Notes under the pieces: model-generated
Told to the model about the DNA's origin: nothing
The model's input: only the letters and a program-made list of their open reading frames with translations
Database searches by the model: none
Translations under genes and position numbers: made by a program
Assembly: GCF_003253745.1 (NCBI RefSeq)
Contig: NZ_MZXV01000013.1
Coordinates: 1,178,001 to 1,242,000 of the forward strand
Source of the DNA: Mesorhizobium kowhaii
Lineage (GTDB): Bacteria; Pseudomonadota; Alphaproteobacteria; Rhizobiales; Rhizobiaceae
DNA: 64,000 nt
Direction: 5' to 3'
In this document: one piece after another, positions 15,464 to 26,538 of the stretch
Position numbering within the stretch: position 1 is the stretch's first letter
Layout of the letters: each line of letters begins with the position of its first letter

Positions 15464-16707
15464 GCCGCACGCTTCACATAGAGGTGGAAGCCGCCATAGA
15501 TGGCCGAGCGGTCGCGGGCCGAGAATTCGCGCGAAGCCTCGTCCTGATAGGTCCATTGATCGAGCAACGAGCTGGAAACCCGGCCGGGCAACAGGCTGGG
15601 CTCGGCGGCCGTGCGGAAGATGACGCGGGCGCCGACTGAGGCGGTGCGGGTGATTTCCGACCACAGCGCGTTGAGCTGGTCATCGGTCATCCAGTCCTGC
15701 GCATCGAGCAGGATGAAGCGGTCGACCGCGCCTGCATCCTTGCCGGCAAGAAACTCGATCAGATTGGCATGGTGGATGGCGACGCGGTCGACATTGCCGC
15801 GGATGGTCTCGTAATTCTGTTTTTCGAGATAGGCGGGCAGGGCGGCCTCGCCGGGGTTCGGATAGCGGCGGGCAAAAGCCTGCCAGGCGAAATAGTTGTT
15901 CTCCAGCGGAAAATCGCAAGCGAGCTTTTCCAGCCGGGCCTTGAGCACACTGGCCATGGTGCCGTCACCCGAAGTGATTAGCGAATCATACTGCGCCGGC
16001 GGAATGCCGAGGCCGAACAGCGAGGCCTTGCGCGATGTCGCCCATTTCAGCAGTGGCTTGTCGAAGACCGGCGCCAATTCCTCATTGAAGAAGCGGCGCT
16101 GTTCGCCGATGTTCTTGGCTTCCATCATACGGGCTGGATTGACGCCGAAGAACTTTGCCGTGCGATGGCCCATGGCGATGAACAGGCCGAGCAGGCCGGT
16201 CTGGTAGAAATTGCGATCGAAGACGGCGATGCGCCGGCGGCCGCGCCAGTTGCGGCGCTCCCAGTAGTGACGGCTGACCGGATCGAGATGCGGCGCGATG
16301 AAACGATCGTAGGCTTCCGAATTGTGGCTGGTGTCGGAGGCGCCGAAGAAGCGGAACAGGTCGCCCTGCGACGGCAGGTGGCGCACGGCCTCCAGCTTCA
16401 TGCGGTTCAACGCGATATGCGCGGCGTTGAGGTCGACGGCGTCAATTTGTGCCGGCGAACGGGTCAGGTAGGCGAGGATGTTGCAGCCGCCCGAGGCGAT
16501 GGTGACGACGCGGTGGCCCTGGCCAAGCTGCATCGCCTCCATGTCGACATCGGGGTCCTCCCAGATCTGCGGATAGACGAGGCCGGAAAACAGGAAGGCG
16601 AACAGCCGCTCCGAGATGCCGGCTTTCGACAGCGGGCGGTTCTGGTACACGGCCTTTCCAACTTCCTTGCCGCGGCGAAAAACCAGATCTGCGGAAACGT
16701 CCGTCAT
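15460..16707 (-). CDS. btaA: S-adenosylmethionine:diacylglycerol 3-amino-3-carboxypropyltransferase
   Basis: First step of betaine-lipid synthesis: transfers the aminocarboxypropyl group of S-adenosylmethionine to diacylglycerol. The 415-residue protein has the BtaA signatures ERLFAFLFSGLVYPQIWEDP, the SAM-binding TIASGGCNILAYL and DAVDLNAAHIALNRMKL, and the late LLDAQDWMTDDQL. In-frame starts exist up to 16803; the PHO box at 16757-16774 overlaps the most upstream candidates, so translation must begin downstream, at 16707 or possibly 16725. In rhizobia these lipids replace phospholipids during phosphate starvation, which fits the PHO box here. Confidence 0.93.
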   Translation of the reverse strand: MTDVSADLVFRRGKEVGKAVYQNRPLSKAGISERLFAFLFSGLVYPQIWEDPDVDMEAMQLGQGHRVVTIASGGCNILAYLTRSPAQIDAVDLNAAHIALNRMKLEAVRHLPSQGDLFRFFGASDTSHNSEAYDRFIAPHLDPVSRHYWERRNWRGRRRIAVFDRNFYQTGLLGLFIAMGHRTAKFFGVNPARMMEAKNIGEQRRFFNEELAPVFDKPLLKWATSRKASLFGLGIPPAQYDSLITSGDGTMASVLKARLEKLACDFPLENNYFAWQAFARRYPNPGEAALPAYLEKQNYETIRGNVDRVAIHHANLIEFLAGKDAGAVDRFILLDAQDWMTDDQLNALWSEITRTASVGARVIFRTAAEPSLLPGRVSSSLLDQWTYQDEASREFSARDRSAIYGGFHLYVKRAA

Positions 16708-16756
16708 GGCAAGGTGATTCCCCATTTGCTTTGCCGCAAGCGGGTAGCGCAGGGTC

Positions 16757-16774
16757 ATGACAGGCCGGTGACAG
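16757..16774 (-). promoter_or_regulatory. PHO box (PhoB-binding site) for btaA-btaB
   Basis: Read on the minus strand: CTGTCAC, four bases (CGGC), CTGTCAT. This matches the rhizobial PhoB consensus of two CTGTCAT repeats 4 bp apart at 13 of 14 positions. It lies 50 bp upstream of the chosen btaA start, between btaA and the hydantoinase gene. Confidence 0.8.
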
Positions 16775-16789
16775 CCTGTTGACGTAAGT

Positions 16790-20437
<3,648 letters not shown>

Positions 20438-20589
20438 GGCAGCTCCCGGCACGTTTCAGTTCGATCGGTTCAACGCATCCTGTTAGTTCGCCGTTGTCTG
20501 GCCGGCAATCGCAAACGGGCCAGACGATGTTACATGAGGAAACGCAACGTTACGAAACTCATGGCTGTCTGATGCATTTCCTCTTCGAC

Positions 20590-20609
20590 CGTTCACCGTA
20601 ACGTGAACG
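20590..20609. promoter_or_regulatory. 20-bp dyad upstream of the small lipoprotein gene
   Basis: Arms CGTTCAC and GTGAACG are perfect complements around a six-base spacer, 20 bp upstream of the lipoprotein start. Perfect arms with this spacing are typical of a dimeric repressor or MerR-type site. The regulator is not known. Confidence 0.45.
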
Positions 20610-20629
20610 TGTATTGAAGGAGAGATCTT

Positions 20630-20890
20630 ATGAAAAAGCTCATTCTTGCATCCGTTTCCGCCTTGGCCTTGCTTGGCGTTGCAGCCTGCAGCGATAGCGG
20701 CAAGGACAACACCACCACCCAGAGCACCAATCCACCGGCTGCCGAAGAGCCGATGAAGCCGGCGACGCCGGAAGCCACGCCGCCGGCCGCAACACCTCCG
20801 GCAACCGATAACTCGACCACGAAGAGCATCACACCCGAGAAGCCTGTCGAGCCGGCTCCGGCAACACCAGCTCCTGCGCCCGCGCAGTAG
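20630..20890 (+). CDS. Small Pro/Ala/Thr-rich lipoprotein
   Basis: An 86-residue protein with a lipoprotein signal peptide ending LGVAAC (Cys20). The mature part is a low-complexity, disordered stretch rich in Pro, Ala, Thr and Glu, ending in repeated PAPA. AAGGAG lies eight bases before the ATG. It has its own terminator and a dyad upstream, so it is a self-contained unit. It may be an envelope spacer or stress-linked lipoprotein; no function can be assigned. Confidence 0.85.
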   Translation: MKKLILASVSALALLGVAACSDSGKDNTTTQSTNPPAAEEPMKPATPEATPPAATPPATDNSTTKSITPEKPVEPAPATPAPAPAQ

Positions 20891-20918
20891 CAAAGCAGTA
20901 CTCGTGTGATGAATGAGG

Positions 20919-20945
20919 AAGGCCGGCTATGCGCCGGCCTTTCTC
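20919..20945 (+). terminator. Rho-independent terminator of the small lipoprotein gene
   Basis: A nine-bp perfect stem AAGGCCGGC/GCCGGCCTT with loop TATGC, followed by a T-rich run, 28 bp after the stop codon. Confidence 0.85.
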
Positions 20946-21030
20946 ATATTGTCTCGCACCGTAGGTTGCGCCGGGGCTGCGGCACTGTCCCGGCTTGATA
21001 GCGGGGGACTGTGGCACTAAGAAGCAGGCC

Positions 21031-21750
21031 ATGTCGATTTGGGATCGCCTTGGCGAGTTCATCACACGCGTTTCATCCTCGGCCTCGTCGGGTGTCGCCG
21101 ACGTCGTCGAGGCCGTGCGCACGGTTTTCTCCGGCGACGCTGATCTGCGCCGGCGGGTCGCTTTCTCGGTCGCGATGATCGCGCTGTCGGCCAAGATGGC
21201 CAAGGCCGATGGCATCGTGACCCAGGATGAGGTGCGTGCCTTCCAGGAGATATTCGAGGTGCCGCCGAAAGAGACGCGCAATGTGGCGCGGCTGTTCGAT
21301 CTCGCCCAGCGCGACGTGGCCGGTTTCGAAACCTATGCCGAGCGGATGGCGCAACTGTGCGGCTCGGGGCATTCCAACTGCGTGATGCTGGAAGACATAC
21401 TCGACGGTCTGTTCCACATCGCCAAGGCCGATGGCCTGGTGCATGAGCGCGAAGGCCACTTCCTGCACCGTATCGCCGAGATTTTCCGTATCGACGAGGC
21501 ACATTACGAAAGCATCATGGCTCGGCACATCAATCTCGGTGCCGGCGATCCCTATGTCGTGCTCGGCATCGAACGCGGCAAGTCGTTCGAAGAGGTCAGG
21601 AAGCGTTATCGCAAGCTGGTCTCTGACAATCATCCGGACCGGCTGATCGCGCGCGGCCTGCCGCAGGAATTCATCAAGATCGCAACGACCAGGGTGGCGG
21701 CGATCAATGCCGCCTATGAGATGATCGAGCGGGGCCTGCGGCACGCATGA
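21031..21750 (+). CDS. TerB and J-domain protein (DjlA-like)
   Basis: A 239-residue protein. Residues about 40-160 form a TerB-like helical domain (VAFSVAMIALSAKMAKADGIVTQDE and the repeat LFHIAKADGLVHEREG), and the C-terminus (about 172-235) is a J domain with the HPD motif in NHPDRL, the signature needed to stimulate DnaK. E. coli DjlA has an N-terminal membrane helix, which is not evident here. The ATG at 21031 was chosen over 20995 because the extra residues lack family character. The stop overlaps the amidase start as ATGA. Confidence 0.9.
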   Translation: MSIWDRLGEFITRVSSSASSGVADVVEAVRTVFSGDADLRRRVAFSVAMIALSAKMAKADGIVTQDEVRAFQEIFEVPPKETRNVARLFDLAQRDVAGFETYAERMAQLCGSGHSNCVMLEDILDGLFHIAKADGLVHEREGHFLHRIAEIFRIDEAHYESIMARHINLGAGDPYVVLGIERGKSFEEVRKRYRKLVSDNHPDRLIARGLPQEFIKIATTRVAAINAAYEMIERGLRHA

Positions 21751-22502
21751 GCGGCTTCCTGCCCGACGAGCCCAGCGCCGAGGTCAGGGTATCGCCGAAT
21801 TTCGGTCCGCGGCGCGACACGCTCAGGCCCGACATGATCGTGCTGCATTACACCGGGATGTCGACAGGCGCCGGGGCCGAGGCGTGGCTGTGCGATCCGG
21901 CCAGCGAGGTCTCGTCGCACTATCTCGTGCATGAGAATGGCCACATCGTGCAGATGGTCAGGGAAAGCGATCGCGCCTGGCACGCCGGCAAGAGTTCGTG
22001 GTTCGGACGCGCCGATATCAATTCCTGTTCGATCGGCATCGAGATCGTCAATCCGGGACATTCGCTGGGGTATCCCGGTTTTCCCAGGCGGCAGATCGAT
22101 GCGGTGATCGGCCTGTGCTCCGGGATCGCAGGTCGGCATTCGATTGCCGCCGAGCGGGTGCTGGCGCATTCCGACGTGGCGCCGGGACGCAAGATCGACC
22201 CGGGCGAGAAGTTTCCATGGCGGACGCTGTTTGCGGCCGGTGTCGGCCATCTCGTGGCGGCCGCACCGGTCAGGCGAGGGGCCGCGCTCAAGGCCGGCGA
22301 CACCGGCGCCGATGTCGAGGCGTTGCAGTCGATGCTGGCGCTCTATGGCTATGGCGTCGAGATATCAGGCATTTTCGACCGCCAGACGGAGATCGTCGTC
22401 GAAGCGTTTCAGCGGCATTTCCGGCAGCGCAAGGTGGATGGCGTTGCCGATGGCTCGACACTGCGGACGCTGCATGGGCTGCTTGCTTCCGTAAGGTCTT
22501 GA
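21747..22502 (+). CDS. N-acetylmuramoyl-L-alanine amidase, AmpD-like
   Basis: A 251-residue zinc amidase that cuts the MurNAc-L-Ala bond of peptidoglycan or its turnover fragments. The amidase_2 fold (about 20-165) shows the zinc ligands: His in VLHYTGM (about H34), His and Asp in LAHSDVAPGRKIDPG, plus GIEIVNPGH. A C-terminal peptidoglycan-binding domain (about 178-245) reads LKAGDTGADVEALQSML and VVEAFQRHFR. No signal peptide is visible, as in AmpD, which suggests a role in cytoplasmic muropeptide recycling. It overlaps the DjlA-like gene by four bases. Confidence 0.92.
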   Translation: MSGFLPDEPSAEVRVSPNFGPRRDTLRPDMIVLHYTGMSTGAGAEAWLCDPASEVSSHYLVHENGHIVQMVRESDRAWHAGKSSWFGRADINSCSIGIEIVNPGHSLGYPGFPRRQIDAVIGLCSGIAGRHSIAAERVLAHSDVAPGRKIDPGEKFPWRTLFAAGVGHLVAAAPVRRGAALKAGDTGADVEALQSMLALYGYGVEISGIFDRQTEIVVEAFQRHFRQRKVDGVADGSTLRTLHGLLASVRS

Positions 22503-22712
22503 CCCAGAGGGAAGCCTCTCCCAAGAAATCCTTTCCAATCCTTAAATTACAAGCTGTCACTCAAAGTGACTTGCCTGGCCTTGTTTGGCACCAATTCGAG
22601 CTTCAAACGGCTGACGTGCAAGTTGTCGGACCCCCAGCCCCCCGGATGTTCCGATATTGATTAAGCGTTGCTGCGTGAACACCTTCGCGCAGTTCAAACA
22701 GAACAGGATCAC

Positions 22713-23414
22713 ATGCAGAAATTGACCGTTTTAACGGCAGCTCTTGCTGCCGGCGTAATGACTTTTGCCTTCAGTGCCGCGAATGCCGCGCCACTCAGCC
22801 CGCGGGCGGATCAAGGGGTCATCACGGTATCCGCCAAAAGCGGCAAGGCAGGCCACGACGCCAAGGCGACGAAGCGGGCTCCCGCGAAAATGGAAAAGGC
22901 AAGTTTGACCAAGGCGAAGAAGTCCACCGCCAAAAGGCAGACGAAGCGCGGCCGCAAGACCGTCGACAAGATGACAACGGCATCGATCGGCCCAAGGGGC
23001 GTTGCGCTGCCGGCGGCTGCGGCGGCTGCGGTGGCCGGTGGCGGTCAGTATTCGGCGATCGTCGCGCGCTATGCCGCGAGCTATGGTGTACCGGTTTCGC
23101 TCGCTCACGCCGTCATCCGGGTCGAGAGCAACTACCGGCCGAACATGGTCGGCGGCGCCGGCGAAATCGGCCTGATGCAAATCAAGCCGGCGACGGCGCG
23201 GATGATGGGCTACAACGGTTCGGCCAAGGGACTCTTCGATCCCGACACCAACATCAAATACGGCATGAAGTACCTCGCCATGGCGCAGGATCTCGGCGGC
23301 GGCACCACCTGCGGCACGATCCTGAAATACAATGCAGGCCACGCTGCAACGCGAATGAACCCGGTGTCGGCCGCCTATTGCAGCAAGGTCAAGGTGCAGA
23401 TGGCGGCGCTGTAG
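22713..23414 (+). CDS. Secreted lytic transglycosylase (SLT domain)
   Basis: A 233-residue periplasmic protein. A signal peptide (cleavage near ANAA, about 25) is followed by a Lys/Ala-rich basic linker (about 40-90) and then a C-terminal SLT domain. The catalytic glutamate lies in VIRVESNYRPN (about E138), followed by the hallmark GEIGLMQIKPATA and a late LKYNAG. The compact size resembles the transglycosylases that open the wall for trans-envelope complexes. AGGATCAC precedes the ATG at 22713; the frame runs a little further upstream without a ribosome site. Confidence 0.92.
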   Translation: MQKLTVLTAALAAGVMTFAFSAANAAPLSPRADQGVITVSAKSGKAGHDAKATKRAPAKMEKASLTKAKKSTAKRQTKRGRKTVDKMTTASIGPRGVALPAAAAAAVAGGGQYSAIVARYAASYGVPVSLAHAVIRVESNYRPNMVGGAGEIGLMQIKPATARMMGYNGSAKGLFDPDTNIKYGMKYLAMAQDLGGGTTCGTILKYNAGHAATRMNPVSAAYCSKVKVQMAAL

Positions 23415-23428
23415 CCGACTGTCTGTGG

Positions 23429-23453
23429 AGCCGGCCGGAGCGGCCGGCTTTTT
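23429..23453 (+). terminator. Rho-independent terminator of the lytic transglycosylase gene
   Basis: An eight-bp stem AGCCGGCC/GGCCGGCT with a five-base loop and a TTTTT run, 14 bp after the stop codon. Confidence 0.85.
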
Positions 23454-23456
23454 CGT

Positions 23457-23486
23457 TTGCGTTTTCGAGCGTGAACCCCTTTATAC
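23457..23486 (+). promoter_or_regulatory. Candidate promoter of the RNase P RNA gene
   Basis: A -35-like TTGCGT (23457-23462) and a -10-like TTATAC (23481-23486), 18 bp apart, would start transcription close to the first base of the P1 helix of rnpB. Confidence 0.5.
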
Positions 23487-23487
23487 G

Positions 23488-23890
23488 CCTTGCCAGCTGG
23501 CCGGGCGGCCGCACCCGCAACAGCCGAAAGGCCGCGGGTGAGGAAAGTCCGGGCTCCATGGAAACACGGTGCCGGTTAATGGCCGGCGGGGGCGACCCCA
23601 GGGAAAGTGCCACAGAAAGCAAACCGCCATGGTCTACCGTGGCAAGGGTGAAAGGGTGGGGTAAGAGCCCACCGCGCGACTGGCAACAGGAGCGGCACGG
23701 TAAACCCCACCGGGAGCAAGACCGAATAGGGGCGGTGCGAGGGGAAACCCTCGAGGGCTGTTTCCGGCTCACCGTCCGGGTAGGTTGCGTGAGGCGCATG
23801 GCAACATGCGCCCAAGATGAATGGCCGCCACGTTCTCGCCTCCAAGGGGCGAGGGCCATACAGAACCCGGCTTACAGGCCAGCTGGCAAC
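23488..23890 (+). ncRNA. rnpB: RNase P RNA, bacterial type A
   Basis: The catalytic RNA of ribonuclease P, which removes 5' leaders from tRNA precursors. The ends pair to form helix P1 (GCCAGCTGGCC near 23492 with GGCCAGCTGGC ending near 23887). The universally conserved GAGGAAAGTCCGGGCTCC lies at about 23539-23556, GGGGAAACCC around 23740, and the 3' ACAGAACCCGGCTTACAG at about 23860-23877. About 400 nt is the usual length in alphaproteobacteria. Exact ends are estimated from P1. Open frames on both strands of this interval are not coding. Confidence 0.96.
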
Positions 23891-24013
23891 TCTCTCCACG
23901 ACATCGAAAAGAAGTCTTTTGAGATCAGCAGGTTGCGCCCTCGGGCGCACCTGATGATTCAAGCCATTCAGCCATTTACCGCCGCAGCGGGAGACGACCG
24001 ATTGCTTGAAATT

Positions 24014-24032
24014 GGTGCGATTAAATCGTACC
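24014..24032. promoter_or_regulatory. 19-bp near-perfect palindrome before the antitoxin gene
   Basis: GGTGCGATT and AATCGTACC flank a central A with one mismatch, 32 bp upstream of the antitoxin start. Ribbon-helix-helix antitoxins bind such dyads to repress their own operon, so this is a candidate autoregulatory operator. Confidence 0.55.
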
Positions 24033-24064
24033 ATGGGATAGCGAGTGGCATCAGGAGCCCTAAC

Positions 24065-24349
24065 ATGGGACAGGTCGACAAACGCAGCATCACGCTGTCG
24101 CCGGAACTGGCACAGGCGGTGGACGATGTGGTCGCCGCCGGCGAATACGCTTCGGCGAGCGAGGTGATCCGCGATGCGCTCAGGCAATGGAAGGACCGGC
24201 GCGAGCTCCACGGTTACACGGTCGAGGAGTTGCGCAAGCTGGTGCAGGAGGGGATCGACAGCGGGCCGGCATTGGATGGGCCGCCACTCATGGAACGATT
24301 GCGCGCCAAATATCTGAAACTGGCAGAGACCAAGAGCTTTCAGGAGTGA
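24065..24349 (+). CDS. ParD-type ribbon-helix-helix antitoxin
   Basis: A 94-residue protein. The N-terminal ribbon-helix-helix (about 5-45) reads KRSITLSPELAQAVDDVVAAGEYASASEVIRDALRQW, shown here in pieces: ITLSPELAQAVDDVV then YASASEVIRDALRQW. The C-terminal part (EELRKLVQEGIDSG and later) would wrap around a ParE toxin. It appears intact. The following toxin frame begins in a GTGA overlap, the usual layout of parDE operons, but that toxin is truncated, so this antitoxin is probably an orphan. Confidence 0.88.
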   Translation: MGQVDKRSITLSPELAQAVDDVVAAGEYASASEVIRDALRQWKDRRELHGYTVEELRKLVQEGIDSGPALDGPPLMERLRAKYLKLAETKSFQE

Positions 24350-24540
24350 AATACCGCCTGCTTCCCCAAGCAGTGGTCGACCTCGAAAATATCGGTGACT
24401 ACATTGCCGGCCACGATCCACGGGCAGCTTTCCGCCTCGTGGGTGCGTTGGAAAGACGGTGGGATTTGCTGACTTTGCATCCCTTCTCAGGCGCGCCGCG
24501 CGACGATATTGCGCCAAGATCGAAGCCGACGACCTCGGTT
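24346..24540 (+). pseudogene. Truncated ParE/RelE-type toxin
   Basis: Starting at GTG 24346 (overlapping the antitoxin stop), about 60 codons encode a clear ParE N-terminus: KYRLLPQAVVDLENIGDYI, then DPRAAFRLVGALERRWDLL and GAPRDDIAP. ParE proteins are normally about 95-100 residues and continue with a conserved strand such as YLILYRV, which carries key residues. Here the similarity stops near 24525 and the frame simply runs on through the antisense of the next gene. The 3' third has been lost, so the toxin is almost certainly inactive. The end coordinate is approximate. Confidence 0.75.
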
Positions 24541-24554
24541 CATGATCGATCCGG

Positions 24555-25670
24555 TCAGCCGCTGATCTTGTCCAGCGACGCCTCGATCGCCTTCCAGAGC
24601 TCTTCCACCGGCTCGCAGCCGACCGAGAGGCGAACGAAACCGACGGGAACCGCGTCGCCTCTCTTTGAACGGCGTTCAGCGGAGCTGTGGACGCCGCCAA
24701 AGGATGTTGCGGCCTGCATCAGTTTGCAGTTGTTGATGAAATCCTCGGCCTTGTCTTCAGAGGCGAGTTCGAAAGAGATGAGAAAGCCGAAGCGCTCCAT
24801 CTGGGCGCGGGCAAGGTTGTGCGACGGGTCGCTTTCCAGCCCGGGAAAACGCAGGCCGCTGATTGCCCGGTGGCTTTTCAGCCGCCGCGCGATCACTTCC
24901 GCCGAAGAGCACATACGGTCGAAGCGCACATCCAGCGTTTCGAGGCCGCGATGCACCAGCCATGCCTCGAACGGCCCGGGAATGCTGCCGGAGATTTCGC
25001 GCCAGCCAGTCACGGCGGTGATGATATCGGCATTGCGGCTGGCGACATGGCCGAACAGCACGTCGGAATGGCCATTGGGCGCCTTGGTGTCAGCTGCAAC
25101 GACGATATCGGCGCCATGGTCGAGCGGTCGCTGGCCGAAGGGCGTCATCGTCGTGTTGTCGACGGCAAGGAGCGCACCGGCCATGTGAGCGGCCTTTGCA
25201 ACGGCCGCGATATCGCAGATATCCAGTCCCGGATTGGCGGGGCTTTCGACAAAGGCAAGGCGGTAACCTTCGAAGCCGCCGTCGAGGAAGGTCGATGTCG
25301 GCCTCACATCATAGGTGACGCCAAATGGCTTCAAGAAGCGATCGGCCAGGGCTCTTGTCGTGTGATAGCCATCCGAAGGCAGCAGGATACGGTCGCCGGT
25401 CTTGAGCAGGGCGAAAAACAGCGAACAGATTGCAGCCATCCCGGACGGAAAGGCGACGCAGGGTGCACCTTCCAGATGCGCCAGCATATGCTCGACCGCA
25501 TCCCAGGTCGGGTTGCTGAAGCGGCCATACTCATCGAAACCGCTGGCGTCGCCGGGCGTGTGATAGATCGCGGCCATGGTCAGCGGCAGGGGAATCGGGT
25601 CGCCCTTGGCGAGCCCACTGTCGCGCAGATGGGGAAGTGCCGCAGCGCGTGCGTTCGCTGTTTCAGACAT
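24555..25670 (-). CDS. Trans-sulfuration PLP enzyme (cystathionine gamma-synthase/lyase family)
   Basis: A 371-residue cytoplasmic Cys/Met-metabolism PLP enzyme. Family motifs: YGRFSNPTWDAVE with the Tyr/Arg of the cofactor phosphate site, AFPSGMAAI, the ESPANPGLDICDI strand, LAVDNT, and the Schiff-base lysine in ADTKAPNGHSDV (about K196). The usual aromatic after the lysine is replaced by Ala-Pro, a departure from typical MetB/MetC/MetZ sequences, so substrate specificity (cystathionine, homoserine ester or methionine) is uncertain. It lies next to the dcw cluster on the opposite strand. Confidence 0.87.
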   Translation of the reverse strand: MSETANARAAALPHLRDSGLAKGDPIPLPLTMAAIYHTPGDASGFDEYGRFSNPTWDAVEHMLAHLEGAPCVAFPSGMAAICSLFFALLKTGDRILLPSDGYHTTRALADRFLKPFGVTYDVRPTSTFLDGGFEGYRLAFVESPANPGLDICDIAAVAKAAHMAGALLAVDNTTMTPFGQRPLDHGADIVVAADTKAPNGHSDVLFGHVASRNADIITAVTGWREISGSIPGPFEAWLVHRGLETLDVRFDRMCSSAEVIARRLKSHRAISGLRFPGLESDPSHNLARAQMERFGFLISFELASEDKAEDFINNCKLMQAATSFGGVHSSAERRSKRGDAVPVGFVRLSVGCEPVEELWKAIEASLDKISG

Positions 25671-26079
25671 CGATTCTCAGACCCTCTTGGTGACCGACCG
25701 GATACGGCGGGACGCTATGCCGGGCAATGGCTGGCGGCAAGGCGCGTCCGGTTGGGCCAGGCGGCTCTAAACGCTTCGTTAGGCTTAATGGACCATAAAG
25801 AGGAGACGTGCCGTCAAGGCTGCTCTCATTGGTCGCGGCGCGCATGTTTGTGAAGCCATTCCCGTTGACGCCCATAGTGCCCCATGATATCCCATTTCGA
25901 TACTCAAGCCTTCGTTCCGCGTCAGGGTAAAGCGTACGCCAATCGGGCAGCCGCGGCGGCTGCGCGTTTGCCGGTCTTTGCCCGTATGGACGAGGTGGGT
26001 TCGGGTCAGGGGACGCGCCGCGGCGGCGCGTGCGACAAGATGGAGAGGGGTGCGGCGGCGCAAGCGGCTGTGACGTTTA
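25671..26079. other. Intergenic region upstream of the dcw cluster
   Basis: About 409 bp between the divergent trans-sulfuration gene and mraZ. Open frames here are extensions or shadows without ribosome sites. A weak promoter-like TTGACG (25865-25870) with TATCCC 17 bp downstream could start the dcw operon. I see no repeat or RNA gene. The GGG-rich stretch at about 25996-26012 does not have the 10-bp period expected of an MraZ box. Confidence 0.4.
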
Positions 26080-26538
26080 ATGGACCGGTTTCTATCAAAC
26101 ACGGTGAGCAGGATCGATGCCAAGGGGCGGGTTTCCGTTCCGGCGCATTTTCGTGCCGTCGTGCAGAAGCGCGGCTATTCGGAACTCTATGCGCTGCGTT
26201 GCCTCGACCAGCCGGCGATGGATGTCGGCGGGCTCGACCTGCTCGACCGCTACGAGCAGCGCATCGCGCTCGAAGATCCCTTCCTGCAGACGGCGGACGA
26301 CATGTCATTCTTCTGCCATGGCGATGGTGCCTTCCTGAAGCTCGATCAGGACGGCCGCATCACGATGAGCGATTTCATTCGCGAGCACACCGGCATTTCG
26401 GCGGAGGTGGCCTTTGTCGGGCGTGGCAATTTCTTTCAGATTTGGGAGCCAGGACGGCTAGCCGCCTATGGGGCGCAGGCGCGGGCCCGGCTTTTGCAGC
26501 TTCGGCAGGGGACGAAGCCTGGGGAGCGACCGGAATGA
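26080..26538 (+). CDS. mraZ: Transcriptional regulator MraZ
   Basis: DNA-binding AbrB-like protein that heads the dcw cluster and usually represses it. The 152-residue product has two MraZ repeats: the first begins [21 protein letters not shown], seen here as [16 protein letters not shown], and the second as [20 protein letters not shown] with [13 protein letters not shown]. Length is normal. No strong ribosome site is seen before the ATG. The stop overlaps the rsmH start as ATGA. Confidence 0.95.
   Translation: MDRFLSNTVSRIDAKGRVSVPAHFRAVVQKRGYSELYALRCLDQPAMDVGGLDLLDRYEQRIALEDPFLQTADDMSFFCHGDGAFLKLDQDGRITMSDFIREHTGISAEVAFVGRGNFFQIWEPGRLAAYGAQARARLLQLRQGTKPGERPE

Noticed and set aside
23378..24349. 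A long open frame of 323 codons on the plus strand
   Set aside because: Most of it lies across the RNase P RNA gene. Only its last 94 codons, the antitoxin, are a real coding sequence.
24541..25188. Continuation of the toxin frame past codon 65
   Set aside because: It is the antisense of the trans-sulfuration enzyme gene, with no similarity to toxins.
25671..25800. SAM riboswitch upstream of the trans-sulfuration gene
   Set aside because: I looked for the SAM-II core and pseudoknot pattern and did not see it.
25996..26012. GGG repeats upstream of mraZ as an MraZ box
   Set aside because: The repeats recur every six bases, not the 10-bp period of known MraZ sites.
25884..26534. Long N-terminal extension of rsmH
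   Set aside because: It overlaps mraZ in another frame and is not part of the RsmH family; the ATGA overlap gives the true start.
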